NCBI RefSeq assembly: GCF_025370935.1
Contig: NC_133491.1
Location: 9,218,218 to 9,282,217, forward strand
Direction: 5' to 3'
DNA from: Choristoneura fumiferana
Taxonomy: Eukaryota; Arthropoda; Insecta; Lepidoptera; Tortricidae
DNA length: 64,000 bases
Part shown: positions 54,298 through 64,000 of the stretch, in pieces
Layout: each line of letters opens with the position of its first letter
Numbering within the stretch: the first letter of the stretch is position 1
Notes under the pieces: model-generated
What the model was told of the DNA's origin: nothing
The model's input: only the letters and a program-made list of their open reading frames with translations
Database searches by the model: none
Translations under genes and position numbers: made by a program

Positions 54298-54989
54298 GCG
54301 TATAGCACTCAAAAGCAGGGCAAGTATAAATCTCGTTTACATCGCTACTAGGACATAAGAGTAATACATGTTATGTGATCGATAATAATTATTTAGCGAA
54401 AAACGGGATAATGGTGCACATGATAACTGTTTGTAGTTCTGAATAGCAGAGAAATGTCGCCGTTTAATTACTACTTAGTACATGAGAAGAAATATAATAG
54501 CTTTACTGACTCTACGACGCGGCACGTAACACACAAAGACCAAAACTATTGTGGATTAATTCGAGGGTCCTATTCATAGACTTCCATTGTTTCACGTGCG
54601 TTTAAAGATGAAACCCCTTTCAGACGTCATGGGCGATGTGTCGACATCGCGATGGGAACCACTGTCAAGGATTGTGACGATGACAGAGACTGACGGTCGT
54701 CGGGTGTGGCGACAGCGATTGTGTTTTGTTTACCGACTTAATGTCGATGACTGCTTGGTTTCTTACCGAAATAGGTAGATAAACCTGCGTTATTTAAAAA
54801 TAGTCAGGTTTCGATCTGTTTTCCCATTAGTTAAACTATTTTTAGCAATTTTTCTGTATCTGCCTTTACTTGCTTCGCGAGCAACGTCTCTGAAAGCGGC
54901 AGTAGCTTTAACTCAACGATTATTGATGGCTATTGGTGTCAACCATAAGTTAGTACTGTACCTAAACTAAACTTAAAAAATATCTTGCT
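54298..54989. other. No gene recognised
   Basis: 54587-54778 is a 63-codon plus frame, slightly GC-richer (ACATCGCGATGGGAACC), without a recognised motif. Confidence 0.35.
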
Positions 54990-55105
54990 GAGTTTCTTGC
55001 CGTACTCTTCTCAACAGATGGTTTTTCGAGGTAGTAGATTTTTTGACATTGATAAGTGCTTGTTGCCTAAATTGGAAAAAAAATACCTATTTTAACTTTG
55101 ACTTA
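54990..55105 (+). mobile_element. LINE 3' end, (TTTGAC)n family, diverged
   Basis: AGTTTCTTGCCGTACTCTTC, TCAACAGATGGTTTTTCGAG, GTAGTAGATTTTTTGACATT, GATAAGTGCTTGTTGCC and AACTTTGACTT match 59721-59845. Confidence 0.7.
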
Positions 55106-55430
55106 AGCACTGGTACGATTAATGAAACGTGGCTAATGCCTTGCCAGGACTAATGATTAGCCTATATTGTAAAATTGTATCAGAGACGTTGCCTGACATA
55201 AACGTGCCGTGGAAGGAGTAATCAGGTTTGTTGACGATGTTTTCTCTCCCCGGGAGTAAGTGCAAATTGAAAATTAACACAATGTCGGTTGTACCCGACG
55301 CGTAAACTCGTAATCCCGCATGATAAATCACGTTCTGATTTATGGGTTTAGGATTATTATCTGTTTTGAATAATGTATATTAACAAGATTTTATTTAACT
55401 TTCCGTCTTTGTCGTTGTTTTTTTTGGGTC

Positions 55431-55535
55431 AAATCTTGCAAGTTTATTTTGACCCACTTCCAGCGAGGTCGGATTGACTTGAAATTTGGTATACATTAAG
55501 TAAGTTTGGTAAGTTGGATGACAATTTAAGTACAG
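55431..55535 (+). repeat. Interspersed repeat (GACTTGAAATTTGGTA family)
   Basis: GGTCAAATCTTGCAAGTTTA, TTTTGACCCACTTCCAGCG, GATTGACTTGAAATTTGGTA, GTTGGATGACAATTTAAGTA. See 24226 and 20126. Confidence 0.7.
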
Positions 55536-56689
55536 TCAACAAAAAGTACGGTCATCAATAAAAACTCGTAAGTATTGAAAATGTTCTTTTAAAATGTTTT
55601 ATTCACCTTTCTTAAAATCTATGCAGGTATGCGATTTTATATCACTTAAAGTGATGGCATGGTTTCTTAAAACGATATTTCTTTATCGACAATTTGTTTC
55701 TTTCTTTATTTCGGATACTATTGCTACGCGCCCAGTGACAGCGGGAGACGCTAAAAACTGGCAACATCGATTGTCGAAGGTAATACACACGATAACATAT
55801 CTATCCCTTTTATTATTTGTCCTGTGGTACTTTATGCTTCGAAAACATCATCAGGGAAAACAAATCATTGTAGACAAAATACGCATATGTGATAATTTCG
55901 TCACTAAACGGGTTTTTTTCAACTGCGTTTATGGCTCGATCATTACATACTATTGCTCACGTTTTCTGTATCGCTTACTATGTCTGGTGTACGAGTCATT
56001 GTATAAATACTTGCGTACAATACCTTGTGAGAGTTTTCCGCATTGCGCTGTAATATAATATCAGGGATTAACTCCAGACTTTGTGTTAAAATTTCTGTTT
56101 ACGAATGCGGGCGCCCACCGAACTTTTGACGAAGAAGCGAGATTATGACAACATGACTTTTTCTTGTTTGCTGAGGAACTTGTGTTTGAACTTGAGTAAA
56201 TGAACCACGTATGGTTTTAATGATTAGTGTATTTCTTAGTTTTCTAACGTTTAGTATGAGAAAATCTTTATCGAGGCTACAGCGTATCTTAATAGTTTTT
56301 GAATCGTTTTCATTCAATTATTTGTTTAACGCTATCCTGCGGATTTTTGATTGAAAAAGTAACTGACAGATAGCGTTACTTTCGCTTTTACAATATTAGT
56401 AAGGATTAGGATAATTTCAAGTAATTGGTGGCGTATACATTTCATGGAAATGCAAATAGCATCTTTCAGAGACGAGTTCGTGCTTCATTCAAATGGGATT
56501 ATGAAGCTTTCTAAATTTCTCTTCAAATATGAATATGACGCATTAAAATTCAAGATCGAGAACGATACGTTTAAGCGGAGTACGGATCGAGAGCGATGCA
56601 TTTATTTGTTCATAACTCAAGTCAAAAGTTTGCTTTTATTAAAATGAAAAGATATCTATATAGTTATATTTTTTGTAAGCTGTTGCCGG
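55536..56689. other. No firm gene; 154-codon frame 55594-56058
   Basis: The longest open frame in the window (plus, 55594-56058) has hydrophobic stretches (TITYLSLLLFVLWYFM) but no recognised family. It uses AT-rich third positions like non-coding surroundings and lacks a promoter or splice framework. I would not annotate it as a gene. 56330-56410 (AGCGTTACTTTCGCTTTTAC, AATATTAGTAAGGATTAG) is a scrap of the CTAATATTATAAATGCG repeat. Confidence 0.3.
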
Positions 56690-56850
56690 CGACTTTGCCT
56701 GAGTAGAATTCGTTTATCATGAACTCTCGAGCACAACTCATTTTCTCGGGATACAAGGTATCCTGTTATAATTTATTCTGGTCTTGTAATTTAACTAGTG
56801 CTTATGCAAAATTTCATGACAATCTCTTCAGTAGTTAAGGCGTTAAGATG
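56690..56850 (-). repeat. Interspersed repeat (CTAATATTATAAATGCG family), diverged
   Basis: GAATTCGTTTATCATGAACT, TTCTCGGGATACAAGGTATC, ATGCAAAATTTCATGACAAT, CAGTAGTTAAGGCGTTAAG: the block order of the family on the minus strand. Confidence 0.5.
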
Positions 56851-57202
56851 ATGTAGTGCCACAATGTACCTAATGCTAAAAGGATTCAGTTGATAATTGA
56901 TTCTTTTATTAGTTACATTTGTTAATATAAACTACCTATACACTCTGGCCAATGTCACAAAATATGGATTTGTTTTGATTTAATACTTTGGTCTTCCTTC
57001 CTTGTTCTTTGACTCATTGTGGTTAAATACGTTGTCAACTAAAAATAGCTAATGCTATGTTAATAGTAAAATGCAGAATAAGCATGGCAGCGCAATTAGA
57101 CTCTTAAAATGATTTACAATGATAGAGGTCCATAGTGACATAGAAATCTAATTGATTGACTGCACTAAAATCGGGTCATTAAAATTTAATTGAATATCTA
57201 AA
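56851..57202. other. Unassigned
   Basis: AT-rich, nothing recognised. Confidence 0.4.
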
Positions 57203-57396
57203 AGGCGGCAGAACCGATTTTTATATAAACATAACTCAGAACCACCGCAAATAAATACTTTCACGTGAAAAAAAACCGCATTTAAATCTATTCGTTTGAA
57301 AACTATACTATGCCACAGATAGACGAAAAACAGAAAAACACTCATAAAAACCCTCAAATTTATAACAACTCTCTTTTTGCATCGGAGGTTAAAAAT
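57203..57396 (-). mobile_element. (GTCY)n MITE, diverged
   Basis: Minus strand: CCTCCGATGCAAAAAGAG, AGTTGTTATAAATTTG, CTGTGGCATAGTATAG, AATGCGGTTTTTTTTC, AAAATCGGTTCTGCCG. Order as in the 10885 copy; the microsatellite is degraded. Confidence 0.7.
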
Positions 57397-57595
57397 CATA
57401 AGCTCTTGGTTCACATCGCAATGATGAACTCTCTAGTACCTACTAGGTATACGTAGCTACCAACAGTGCGAATCTCTACCCATAAACGAAGAGCATTTCG
57501 CAGGACAGTGTTACAAAAAGTTAACACGCAGCACTATCCTCCTGGTTAGGGTCCGAAACTGGTATCGATTTCGACTGAAACCGAAACTTAGTTCA

Positions 57596-57596
<1 letters not shown>
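57397..57596. other. Unassigned
   Basis: No recognised features. Confidence 0.4.

Positions 57597-57662
<66 letters not shown>
57597..57662. repeat. Compound (CA)n(GA)n microsatellite
   Basis: About six CA units followed by some 26 uninterrupted GA units. A short (ATG)n lies at 57707-57720. Confidence 0.95.
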
Positions 57663-57663
<1 letters not shown>

Positions 57664-57747
57664 AGTTATAGGCTAAATCCTACACCCTACGTCCTACAGC
57701 TGATATGATGATGATGATGATACTTTGGTTGGTCTAAATGAGCTCCT

Positions 57748-58026
57748 ATTTTTTTTTATTCGACTCGATGGCAAACGAGCAAGTGGGTCTCCTGATGGTA
57801 AGAGATCACCACCGCCCATAAACATCTGCAACACCAGGGTTATTGCAGATGCGTGGCCAACCTAGAGGCCTATGATGGGATACCTCAAGTGCCAGTAATT
57901 TCACCGGCTGCCTTACTCTCCACGCCGGAACACAACAGTGCAAGCACTGCTGCTTCACGGCAGGATTAGCGAGTAAGATGGTGGTAGCAATCCGGGCGGA
58001 CCTTGCATAAGGTCCTACCACCTGCA
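57748..58026 (-). mobile_element. A-tailed retroelement, near full length
   Basis: Minus strand: GCAGGTGGTAGGACCTTATG, GTCCGCCCGGATTGCTACC, CCTGCCGTGAAGCAGCAG, GTGTTCCGGCGTGGAGAG, TTGAGGTATCCCATCATAGG, ACCCTGGTGTTGCAGATG, TTGCCATCGAGTCGAATAA, A-tail. The longest copy of the 22825 family. Confidence 0.9.
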
Positions 58027-59720
58027 AATTGTATTTAATGTGACATTACAGCTTAGCTAAGACAAATTAGCAGATGCACGGATGGCATAGGCACTCCATG
58101 ACGTCAATTGCTTCCGAAAGCCACACGAAGGCCCACAAACACAGTTTCGATTTGGGTCCTATTTTGACAGATTTTTTTGACGAGACCGAAATCGAAACCG
58201 AAACCGAAAGATTGGTCGGACTCTAAATCTGGTATAAACTATTAACACTCAAGAGGCTTCGTGAGCACGCGTTAGAGATAACGTCTCAAGTCTGAAGTGC
58301 GTGGGAAATACAGAACATACGCGTTTATGGCTTTTTGAGGGCGTGCCGAGATAGCACGCGGCAAAGGCTATTAAGACGAAATGGAAACTTCTTGAACTTT
58401 AAAAGTATCATAGTTCAGTTTGTATTACGCAACAAGCGGAGCTGCTGTTTAAGTAGAGAGTAATGTGTTTAGAGATAAATATAAGAAGAGCAACTGCTTT
58501 TCCTATATTTTATAATCACTTCTGACATTGACAAACAAAACCCGTAGTCACCTTTTCTGGCAAAGCAGTGAGCTTCAAGCAAACAAGAATAGTGAGGTTA
58601 TTAACTTCTTAGTAAGCGAGTTACCGTCAAAAGTCTCGTTTTCAGATATTTGTCGAAACCTATTTCCAAAGTGAAGTACTATCACTTATGTGGCCGCCTT
58701 CCAAGTTTAACTGAAATGAAGAGTTTACCACTGCACCATTAGTTTTTGCTGTTACAGAAACGATTTGTGATCTTTAATTGGTTCTGGTTAGGGCTTGCAT
58801 TTGACTGGAGTTTTGTTTTTTGACTGTATAATGATGTTTTGGATACGCAGTGTTATAATGGTGCAGTGTTGAAACAGGAAAGCGGGCGATGCTCGATTGT
58901 TTGACTGCGCATGCGCAAGATGAATGTTCAGTGCCGGCGTTAGTGGTTGTTTACGATTTACTGTTTAAGTGGACACTTTAGTGCAAGTAAATAGAAATGA
59001 TCCCGTTTGTATGCAGGTGTGATTGATGATGGGGGGTTTTAAAAGAACTGTCTCGCAGCTAGTTAGGAAAAGAGTGTTAGTATGTACATATATACAACGT
59101 GACATCTTCCCTCTGGCTGGACAAAGTTGAATAGAACGTGTTGATTCAGGTATTTCTAATATATGTAGAAAGCCTCTTAGGTACAACACGTTAGAGTTTA
59201 GTAACTATACTTCGGGATCGGATTTTATTACTTTGGAAACTTACCTATACTGTTACTTTGAAAAAAATATGTATTTTTTTATATTCGTCTGATCAAATAA
59301 TTAACAATATTAAAACAGTTCTGAAAAGGGACCCTACTAGGGATTTAGATTTTTTTAGAGTGTAGAGACACTTCGTATATCTACATGCATGTATGAACAT
59401 GCATTGGGTGCTCGATGGTAACATACAAGATTATTTGAATTAGGTATTTACTACGCCAGCTCATCCCTGTTTACCTACTTGTAAAGACCGCCTAGACTCC
59501 TAGATATACTCATCTAGCAGTCTAGTACCCCTGTCTTAATTCTTATTAGAAGATATACAAGTTGCCTTCAATTGAATCCCCTATATTTCATTCAGTAGAT
59601 AGTTGGAATAGCTTGACTGAGCACTCAACGACCCTGTAAAGGATTTTCCCCAGATTTTTTATTTAAATTGTAGGCCAGTAAATGTGAAAGTAACTCTGTA
59701 TGTCTGTTACGGATGTTACG
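58027..59720. other. No gene recognised (1.7 kb)
   Basis: A short iterated GAAACCGAAACCGAAA run at about 58191-58209. The 74-codon minus frame 58965-59189 has no recognised motif. Otherwise unassigned. Confidence 0.4.
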
Positions 59721-59845
59721 GATTCTTCTCAGCAGGGGTTTTTCCGAACCGGTGGTAGATTTTTTTTGACATTCATAAGTGCTTGTTGTAGCCTAAATTG
59801 AATAAAGATATTTTGACTTTGACTTTGACTTTGACTTTGACTTTG
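59721..59845 (+). mobile_element. LINE 3' end with (TTTGAC)n tail
   Basis: ATTCTTCTCAGCAGGGGTTT, CCGAACCGGTGGTAGATTTT, GACATTCATAAGTGCTTG, CCTAAATTGAATAAAGATAT, then (TTTGAC) repeated about five times. This type of 3' terminus is common in lepidopteran CR1/Jockey-type LINEs. Confidence 0.8.
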
Positions 59846-60010
59846 ACGGCTTCATGCATAAATCGTTTAACCGATTTAAATGAAATTTGTTAGGGAAATA
59901 GTCAAAGATCCTGGGAAGGACATAGGATAGTTTTTCCCCGGAAAATTGCATAGTTCCCGCGGGATAGCGATAAAGGAAACGAATTCTCCGCAGCCAGAGT
60001 CGTGGGGCAA
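59846..60010 (+). repeat. Interspersed repeat (CTAATATTATAAATGCG family)
   Basis: TTAACCGATTTAAATGAAAT, AGGACATAGGATAGTTTTTC, GGAAAATTGCATAGTTCCCG, GGGATAGCGATAAAGGAAAC, AATTCTCCGCAGCCAGAGTC. It directly follows the LINE tail. Confidence 0.75.
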
Positions 60011-60388
60011 CAGATAGTTCAATATTATTGTTCATATGTCATAAAAAAAATTGAAAACTATGAAAAAATAATTAATAGTCGCTTTTTGCGCACTGTAAAA
60101 ATTTGAGGTTTACCCTAATTCCCGTTATTAGGTATTTTACCCCTGCACCGTTACCCTTCAATCAGAAAGGGACGAATGTTGCTAATGCGTAAATTGGCAG
60201 AATCACGTTCGGTTCAACAATTAAGCTGTAATTAATTGACAATTAATTAAAGTTTTCACACTGCAATGTTTCCGTTGGAGTGGGAATGATGAATGAATGG
60301 TAGCAGTCTTGAATTAATTTACTCCGACTGTTATCGCTGTGTATTGAAATATACTTGTTTTGCTGTGTACGATCAAACTTGGATCATT
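60011..60388. other. Unassigned
   Basis: AT-rich. Short inverted words (TTAATTGACAATTAATTAA near 60233) only. Confidence 0.4.
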
Positions 60389-60457
60389 TACCGGATACTT
60401 CTAGGATGTGCTAGTATAATTATTGGTCATACTAGCACATCCTAGAAGTATCCGGTA
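60389..60457. repeat. Perfect 28-bp hairpin
   Basis: The arm 60389-60416 (starting TACCGGATACTTCTAGG) is the exact reverse complement of 60430-60457, with a 13-nt loop TAATTATTGGTCA. At 69 nt it has the size of a pre-miRNA or the smallest MITEs. A fully paired 28-bp stem is more typical of a transposon remnant or hairpin-siRNA source than of a miRNA, which usually has mismatches. No second copy seen in the window. Confidence 0.9.
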
Positions 60458-60669
60458 CACGTATTACTACTAATGTAAATAAATGAAGGGTCCAAGGAAA
60501 GAACGTGTCTAGTAACCTAAGCAAGTTTATGAGTTATAGCGGTTTGAAAGTTAGTCATCACGAACAATTAAGTACTATGGTTACTATTTATTATTATCGA
60601 ACCTTGTAAGAAATCTAATAAAGTTACATTAAAGAAATTAGTTCCCATATTTTTTTACTATCTCTTTGG
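60458..60669. other. Unassigned
   Basis: AT-rich link between the hairpin and the tandem array. Confidence 0.4.
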
Positions 60670-61890
60670 AACTCTTTACCTGTCACTGGCTTTTACTAAG
60701 CTGTCACAGATCATTCAGTGCGCCTCAGCTCTCCGTCGTAACTTGTCAGTCAGCGCCGCTCGTCTGGGCTAAGGCGTGAAGCATATGGTTTCATGCCCGC
60801 GGGACCAGGTGCTGGAGTTAGACTAAAAATACTTTCGAATACGACTTCAACTGGGGCTCTGGGGGTTCCGTACTTAATTTTGGGATAATTTTAAGGCATA
60901 ATATGATGATCCCTTTTAGGGATAAGTTCGCCTTTGTTCTCTTTTGTTTTGTTAAATATAAACTCGTTTACTATATTTCTCCTAATTTTATATGCAATTG
61001 CAACAAATTTGCTATAATTTTGATTTGTTATAAAGATTTATTTCTGAAAGTAGTAAATTAAAATAAATTTGTTTCAAGTTTTTTTTAAACTATTACCTAC
61101 CATCAAACTCTTCCTGTCACTGGTTTTTACGAAGCTGTCATAGGTCATTCGGTAGGCCTCAGCTCTTCGTCGTAAGTCGTAACGCGTCAGTCATCGCCGC
61201 TCGTCTGGTCGGAGGCGTGAAGCATAAGGCTTCATGCCCGCGGCACCGGGTGCTGGAGTTAGACTGAAAATACTGTCGGGTACGACTTCAACTGGAGCTC
61301 TGAGGGTTGTGTACTTAATTTTGCGACATGACCGATTTAAGATATGAACTGGGTGTCTACATTTGTCCTAATTTCATATGCGATTGCAACAAATTTTCCA
61401 TAATTATTTTTTATTTGTTCGAAATAATAGATTTATCTCTTTTTAAATTTAAATTAAAACTCTTTACCTGTCACTGGCTTATATGAAGCTGTCATAGATC
61501 ATTCAGTACACCTCGGCTCTCCGTCGTAGCGTGCCAGTCAGCACCGGTCGTCTGGCCGATGGTATGAAGTTTTCTGGTCTAACACATTTGGAATCACAAT
61601 CGTTTTCACCACTTCTTTCTGTCACACTGTTTAGGATCAGGGTAGAAAGAGATGGTGAATGCGATCTCGGGCGCCCAGTAGACAATACCGCCACAGGTGC
61701 TAGGTAGAGCTAAATTAAATTAAAAATATTATCGGATTCGACTTCAACTTGAGCAATGAGGGTTCTGTACCTACTTAAATTCGTGACTTGATGGATTTAA
61801 ATATAGCAAGGCATTATAATATATGTACCTATTTTACCTTTAATTTTCAGCATAGGTCCATATTTGTAATTACGCACAATTTTTTTATGC
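60670..61890 (+). repeat. Three-copy tandem array upstream of the first exon
   Basis: Units start at 60670, 61106 and 61458 with AACTCTT(TA)CCTGTCACTGG-type sequence. They share AAGCTGTCA.AG.TCATTC, CTC.GCTCT.CGTCGTA, GCGTGAAGCAT.., GGTGCTGGAGTTAGACT, TACGACTTCAACTGG and GAGGGTT..GTACTTAATTTTG. Periods are 436 and 352 bp; copies differ by many substitutions and indels. Copy 3 has about 120 bp replaced or inserted (TTCTGGTCTAAC to AATACCGCCAC). No repeat family recognised. The array ends about 400 bp before the promoter-like region. Confidence 0.85.
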
Positions 61891-62280
61891 AGTGAAAACC
61901 TTTAATTATGGGCAAATGCAATTTAAAAAATTCATACATAGAAAAATGGTTTCCTCGTGTTGCTTTTTTTCCTAAAGTAAATAAGCCTTGAAAATAAAAA
62001 TAAAATAAATCTTGTAGTACCTATTCTGTAGTCAAAGACATGATTACATTTTGAATTAAAAGTTCAGTTGCTAAAATTACCAGTGGTGTTCAGCCGCTCG
62101 GCTGAACTCAACTATCTGCTGAAATATACCGAATTTATTTTTAACACAACTTTTATTTTATTTTATTATATTATATTTTATTCAGGAGTTGCTTTGCGAA
62201 GGCGCATACAATAAATAACAGCCTTTAAAGTTGTTGTAGCTTTGGAGCGAGGTAAAAAAGTTTGTAGTACTTCTTAATTT
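61891..62280. other. Proximal upstream region
   Basis: AT-rich, with a perfect small hairpin (CAGCCGCTCGGCTG, 62091-62104). 62183-62207 (TTCAGGAGTTGCTTTGCGAA) resembles part of the 24390-type repeat. Confidence 0.4.
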
Positions 62281-62495
62281 ACGAACGCGACTGTACGGAA
62301 CCCTAAGCCGGTGCGGAAGCGCATGCGCCGCTTTTGACGCGCGCGCGGAGGGTGCAGCATCGACTTAAGCAAGGGTACTGCCCGCGCGCGTTCAGTCAGC
62401 TGACGACCTCCGCAGCAAACGCACGCTCACGGTCCTCCGCCGGTACTCACTCAGTGTATCTCGTGTTTAACCCCTTCGTGTTCTAACCCCCTACG
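62281..62495 (+). promoter_or_regulatory. GC-rich promoter and 5' UTR candidate
   Basis: A sharp rise in GC directly before a coding start. Two arthropod initiator-like TCAGT strings occur, at 62392-62396 and about 62450-62454, the first inside GCGCGCGTTCAGTCAGC. No TATA box is seen 25-35 bp upstream of either. The 62319-62328 palindrome lies about 75 bp upstream of the first initiator. Together these suggest a TATA-less promoter for the plus-strand gene starting at 62496. Confidence 0.5.
62319..62328. promoter_or_regulatory. NRF-1/Erect-wing-type site
   Basis: GCGCATGCGC, the perfect palindromic core recognised by NRF-1 and its insect orthologue Ewg. Such sites sit close to transcription starts of many TATA-less genes. 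Binding is inferred from the motif only. Confidence 0.5.
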
Positions 62496-62557
62496 ATGGC
62501 CACCTACGCCCAGTTCAAGCACGTCGAGCTGTACAAGATCGGCCATGGAAAGAATAG
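62496..62557 (+). CDS. First coding exon of an unidentified gene
   Basis: ATG at 62496 opens MATYAQFKHVELYKIGHGKN, followed by AG of a split codon and the donor AG|GTGAGA (GT at 62558), so the first intron is phase 2. Third positions are almost all C or G (GCC ACC TAC GCC CAG TTC AAG), the strongest coding signature in the window. An in-frame TAA at 62484-62486 makes this the first possible start. If unspliced, translation would stop two codons later at TGA, so splicing is needed for a longer protein. It follows a GC-rich promoter-like region. No signal peptide or membrane segment is visible. The N terminus is mixed polar and aromatic; I do not recognise the protein, and 20 residues are too few to place it. 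Confidence 0.75.
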
Positions 62558-64000
62558 GTGAGATTTTTGAGATTTGGACCCTGATTTGGGAAAGGTCAGG
62601 GGTTGGAGGGATGCGGTTGGTGGTTTATGATGTGTGCTTAGGTTTTCGGGACGGTTTTTTTTTTATTCGACTGGATGGCAAACGAGCAAGTGGGCGATGT
62701 TGCGGCTTTGTTTTTAAATAGGGAGGGCTGAAAATAGGGTTGTACATACATATTTTTACTTGATTAAAACTGAAAAATTTATCAGTAAACCCCAAATTTA
62801 TTTCTAATCATATAAATAAAATAAAAAACTACTCGGTAAAGTTAACTTTCAAATTGCAATGTTATAAATCTGTAAACACATTTTTTTTACTTTTATTAAT
62901 AAATTATGACTAACGAAAAATTTTACACAATCTCATTTATTTATTTTATGGATTGTCGAGAAATAGAAGGTTCTGTATTTCAGCACAATGTAGTTATAAA
63001 TTATTCCTAATCTGTCTAATCTAACGTCATTATTTATTTAAATAAGTGTCCACGTCTTGAACTGAAACCATTAACCCACAAAGAACTGAACCTGAAATGT
63101 CTGGTTTTTTCGTGAAAAGAAAAACTTACGTAGTGCGTTGAACTCTCAGACGGCGTAATGCGGTCATGAGCTTACCTACACCGGAGAGCTTTCAGTGGTT
63201 TCAGCGACCACAAGCTGAGTAACAAAATCACCCTGTAACTATTTTAACACAGAGCGTCGTTAGCAAGTTTTTTTTCAAGAAGTAAAATGTCAAAGTTCAC
63301 GCCAAGGATTAAATGAACGAAACAACATGATGTTACAGTGTCTACGAGATAAAAACTTCAACAACATGTTGCAACTAATATCTAATTATATTATATGGAG
63401 TTAGATTAATCTTTATAATCTGCATTTTATTAGATCTCGCTCGATGTATAATTTGTGTCATAATTTTTTTTTGTTACTTTAAGACATGCCACTTCAAAAT
63501 ATGTATTTAAATCTGAATCCTGAAAATACTTTCAAAATACCAAACATGGGATATTTTAACATGTTGTCGGTTTTTTTAATTTATATCCATAAACAACTAC
63601 ATGTGAGTGTTTCAGTAATTTTTAATAAGTAATTATACTATCAAAAACACGATGTACATTGTGCCTACTTAAAAGGCAATAAATATTTTTGCATTACGCC
63701 AAGCGGTACAACTTAGCATTTTCTATAGAATTTATTACCATTCATTTCCGAAGTGTCGGCCTCGTTTCTCAAATTATGTCGAGGCTACATTTCGTTGTAG
63801 TTTACCCTTACAGCGGATGTAGTTCACTAATGAGTACTTAGCCCTTTTCTTCGTATCTTTTTGCCATAATCTACGCGTTCTTCTTAATCCTAAAGATCTT
63901 TGGTTGTTGCGGTATTTATAATACTACCTTTTTTTTGCCTTGTAACTATTATGCTTTCTTATTAATTTCCTTCGAAAAAGGAAGAGGAGGAGGAGGAGTA
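62558..64000 (+). other. Presumed first intron (partial)
   Basis: AT-rich with no second exon I can support before the window ends. 62659-62694 is a short minus-strand fragment of the A-tailed retroelement family (TTATTCGACTGGATGGCAAA, CGAGCAAGTGG). The window closes in a GGAAGAGGAGGAGGAGGAG purine run. Confidence 0.55.

Noticed and set aside
55594..56058. Longest open frame in the window (154 codons, plus)
   Set aside because: No recognised domain, AT-rich third positions, no promoter or splice framework; the length is possible by chance in 64 kb.
57597..57662. CRISPR-like or functional array
   Set aside because: Simple CA/GA dinucleotide repeat without spacers; nothing in the window resembles a CRISPR array, and the DNA is eukaryotic.
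57806..58027. Minus frame containing VRQPVKLLALEVSH
   Set aside because: It recurs at 22882-23118 (minus) and 47765-47992 (plus) because it is the translated A-tailed retroelement; not a conserved host gene.
60389..60457. Annotating the hairpin as a microRNA
   Set aside because: A perfect stem without bulges and no expression or conservation evidence; kept as a hairpin repeat only.

Overview
This is a 64-kb piece of insect nuclear DNA, almost certainly from a moth or butterfly (Lepidoptera). It is AT-rich, has no operon-like blocks of reading frames, and is packed with interspersed repeats whose sequences I recognise as typical of lepidopteran genomes: (GTCY)n-carrying MITEs, tRNA-headed SINEs ending in (GATGAT)n, RTE/CR1-like LINE 3' ends, and many small TA-, TTA- or 8-bp-flanked foldback elements. 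No rRNA, free-standing tRNA gene, CRISPR array or intact transposase/reverse transcriptase is visible. Names for repeat families are from recognition, not from a search.

Layout. 0-19 kb: repeat-rich DNA without a firm gene. It holds a foldback nested inside another foldback (3.4-3.8 kb), a 431-bp MITE (4.9 kb) with an inverted sister copy 49 kb away, an exon-like GC-rich island (7.75 kb), and a 1.85-kb element with ~470-bp terminal inverted repeats (15.2-17.0 kb). 19.2 kb: a 12-T tract plus CAG followed directly by GTAAGT. This is either a recursive splice site or the start of a 44-nt exon that stays open in one frame and ends at a second donor. 20-27 kb: more repeats, including an inverted pair of RTE-like elements, one split by another retroelement. 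27.46-27.60 kb: a GC-rich open island followed by ATTAAA, a possible terminal exon. 27.7-60 kb: apparently intergenic, a mosaic of SINEs, LINE 3' ends and MITEs, several with perfect target-site duplications. The best is a 305-bp LINE fragment at 42.76-43.06 kb flanked by an exact 46-bp duplication. 60.7-61.9 kb: three diverged tandem copies of a ~350-440-bp unit. 62.3-62.6 kb: a GC-rich promoter-like region with an NRF-1/Ewg-type palindrome and a well-supported first coding exon (20 codons plus 2 nt) ending in a GTGAGA donor. The rest of the window would be its first intron.

How it fits together (inference): the 19.2-kb and 27.5-kb signals may be the 3' part of one plus-strand gene with very long introns, and a second plus-strand gene starts at about 62.4 kb. 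Between them lies roughly 35 kb of transposon-dominated DNA. I could not identify either gene product. I found no convincing undescribed multi-gene system. The strongest leads are the recursive-splice/microexon site, the new first exon with its upstream tandem array, a perfect 28-bp hairpin at 60.4 kb, and several very young or nested transposon insertions.
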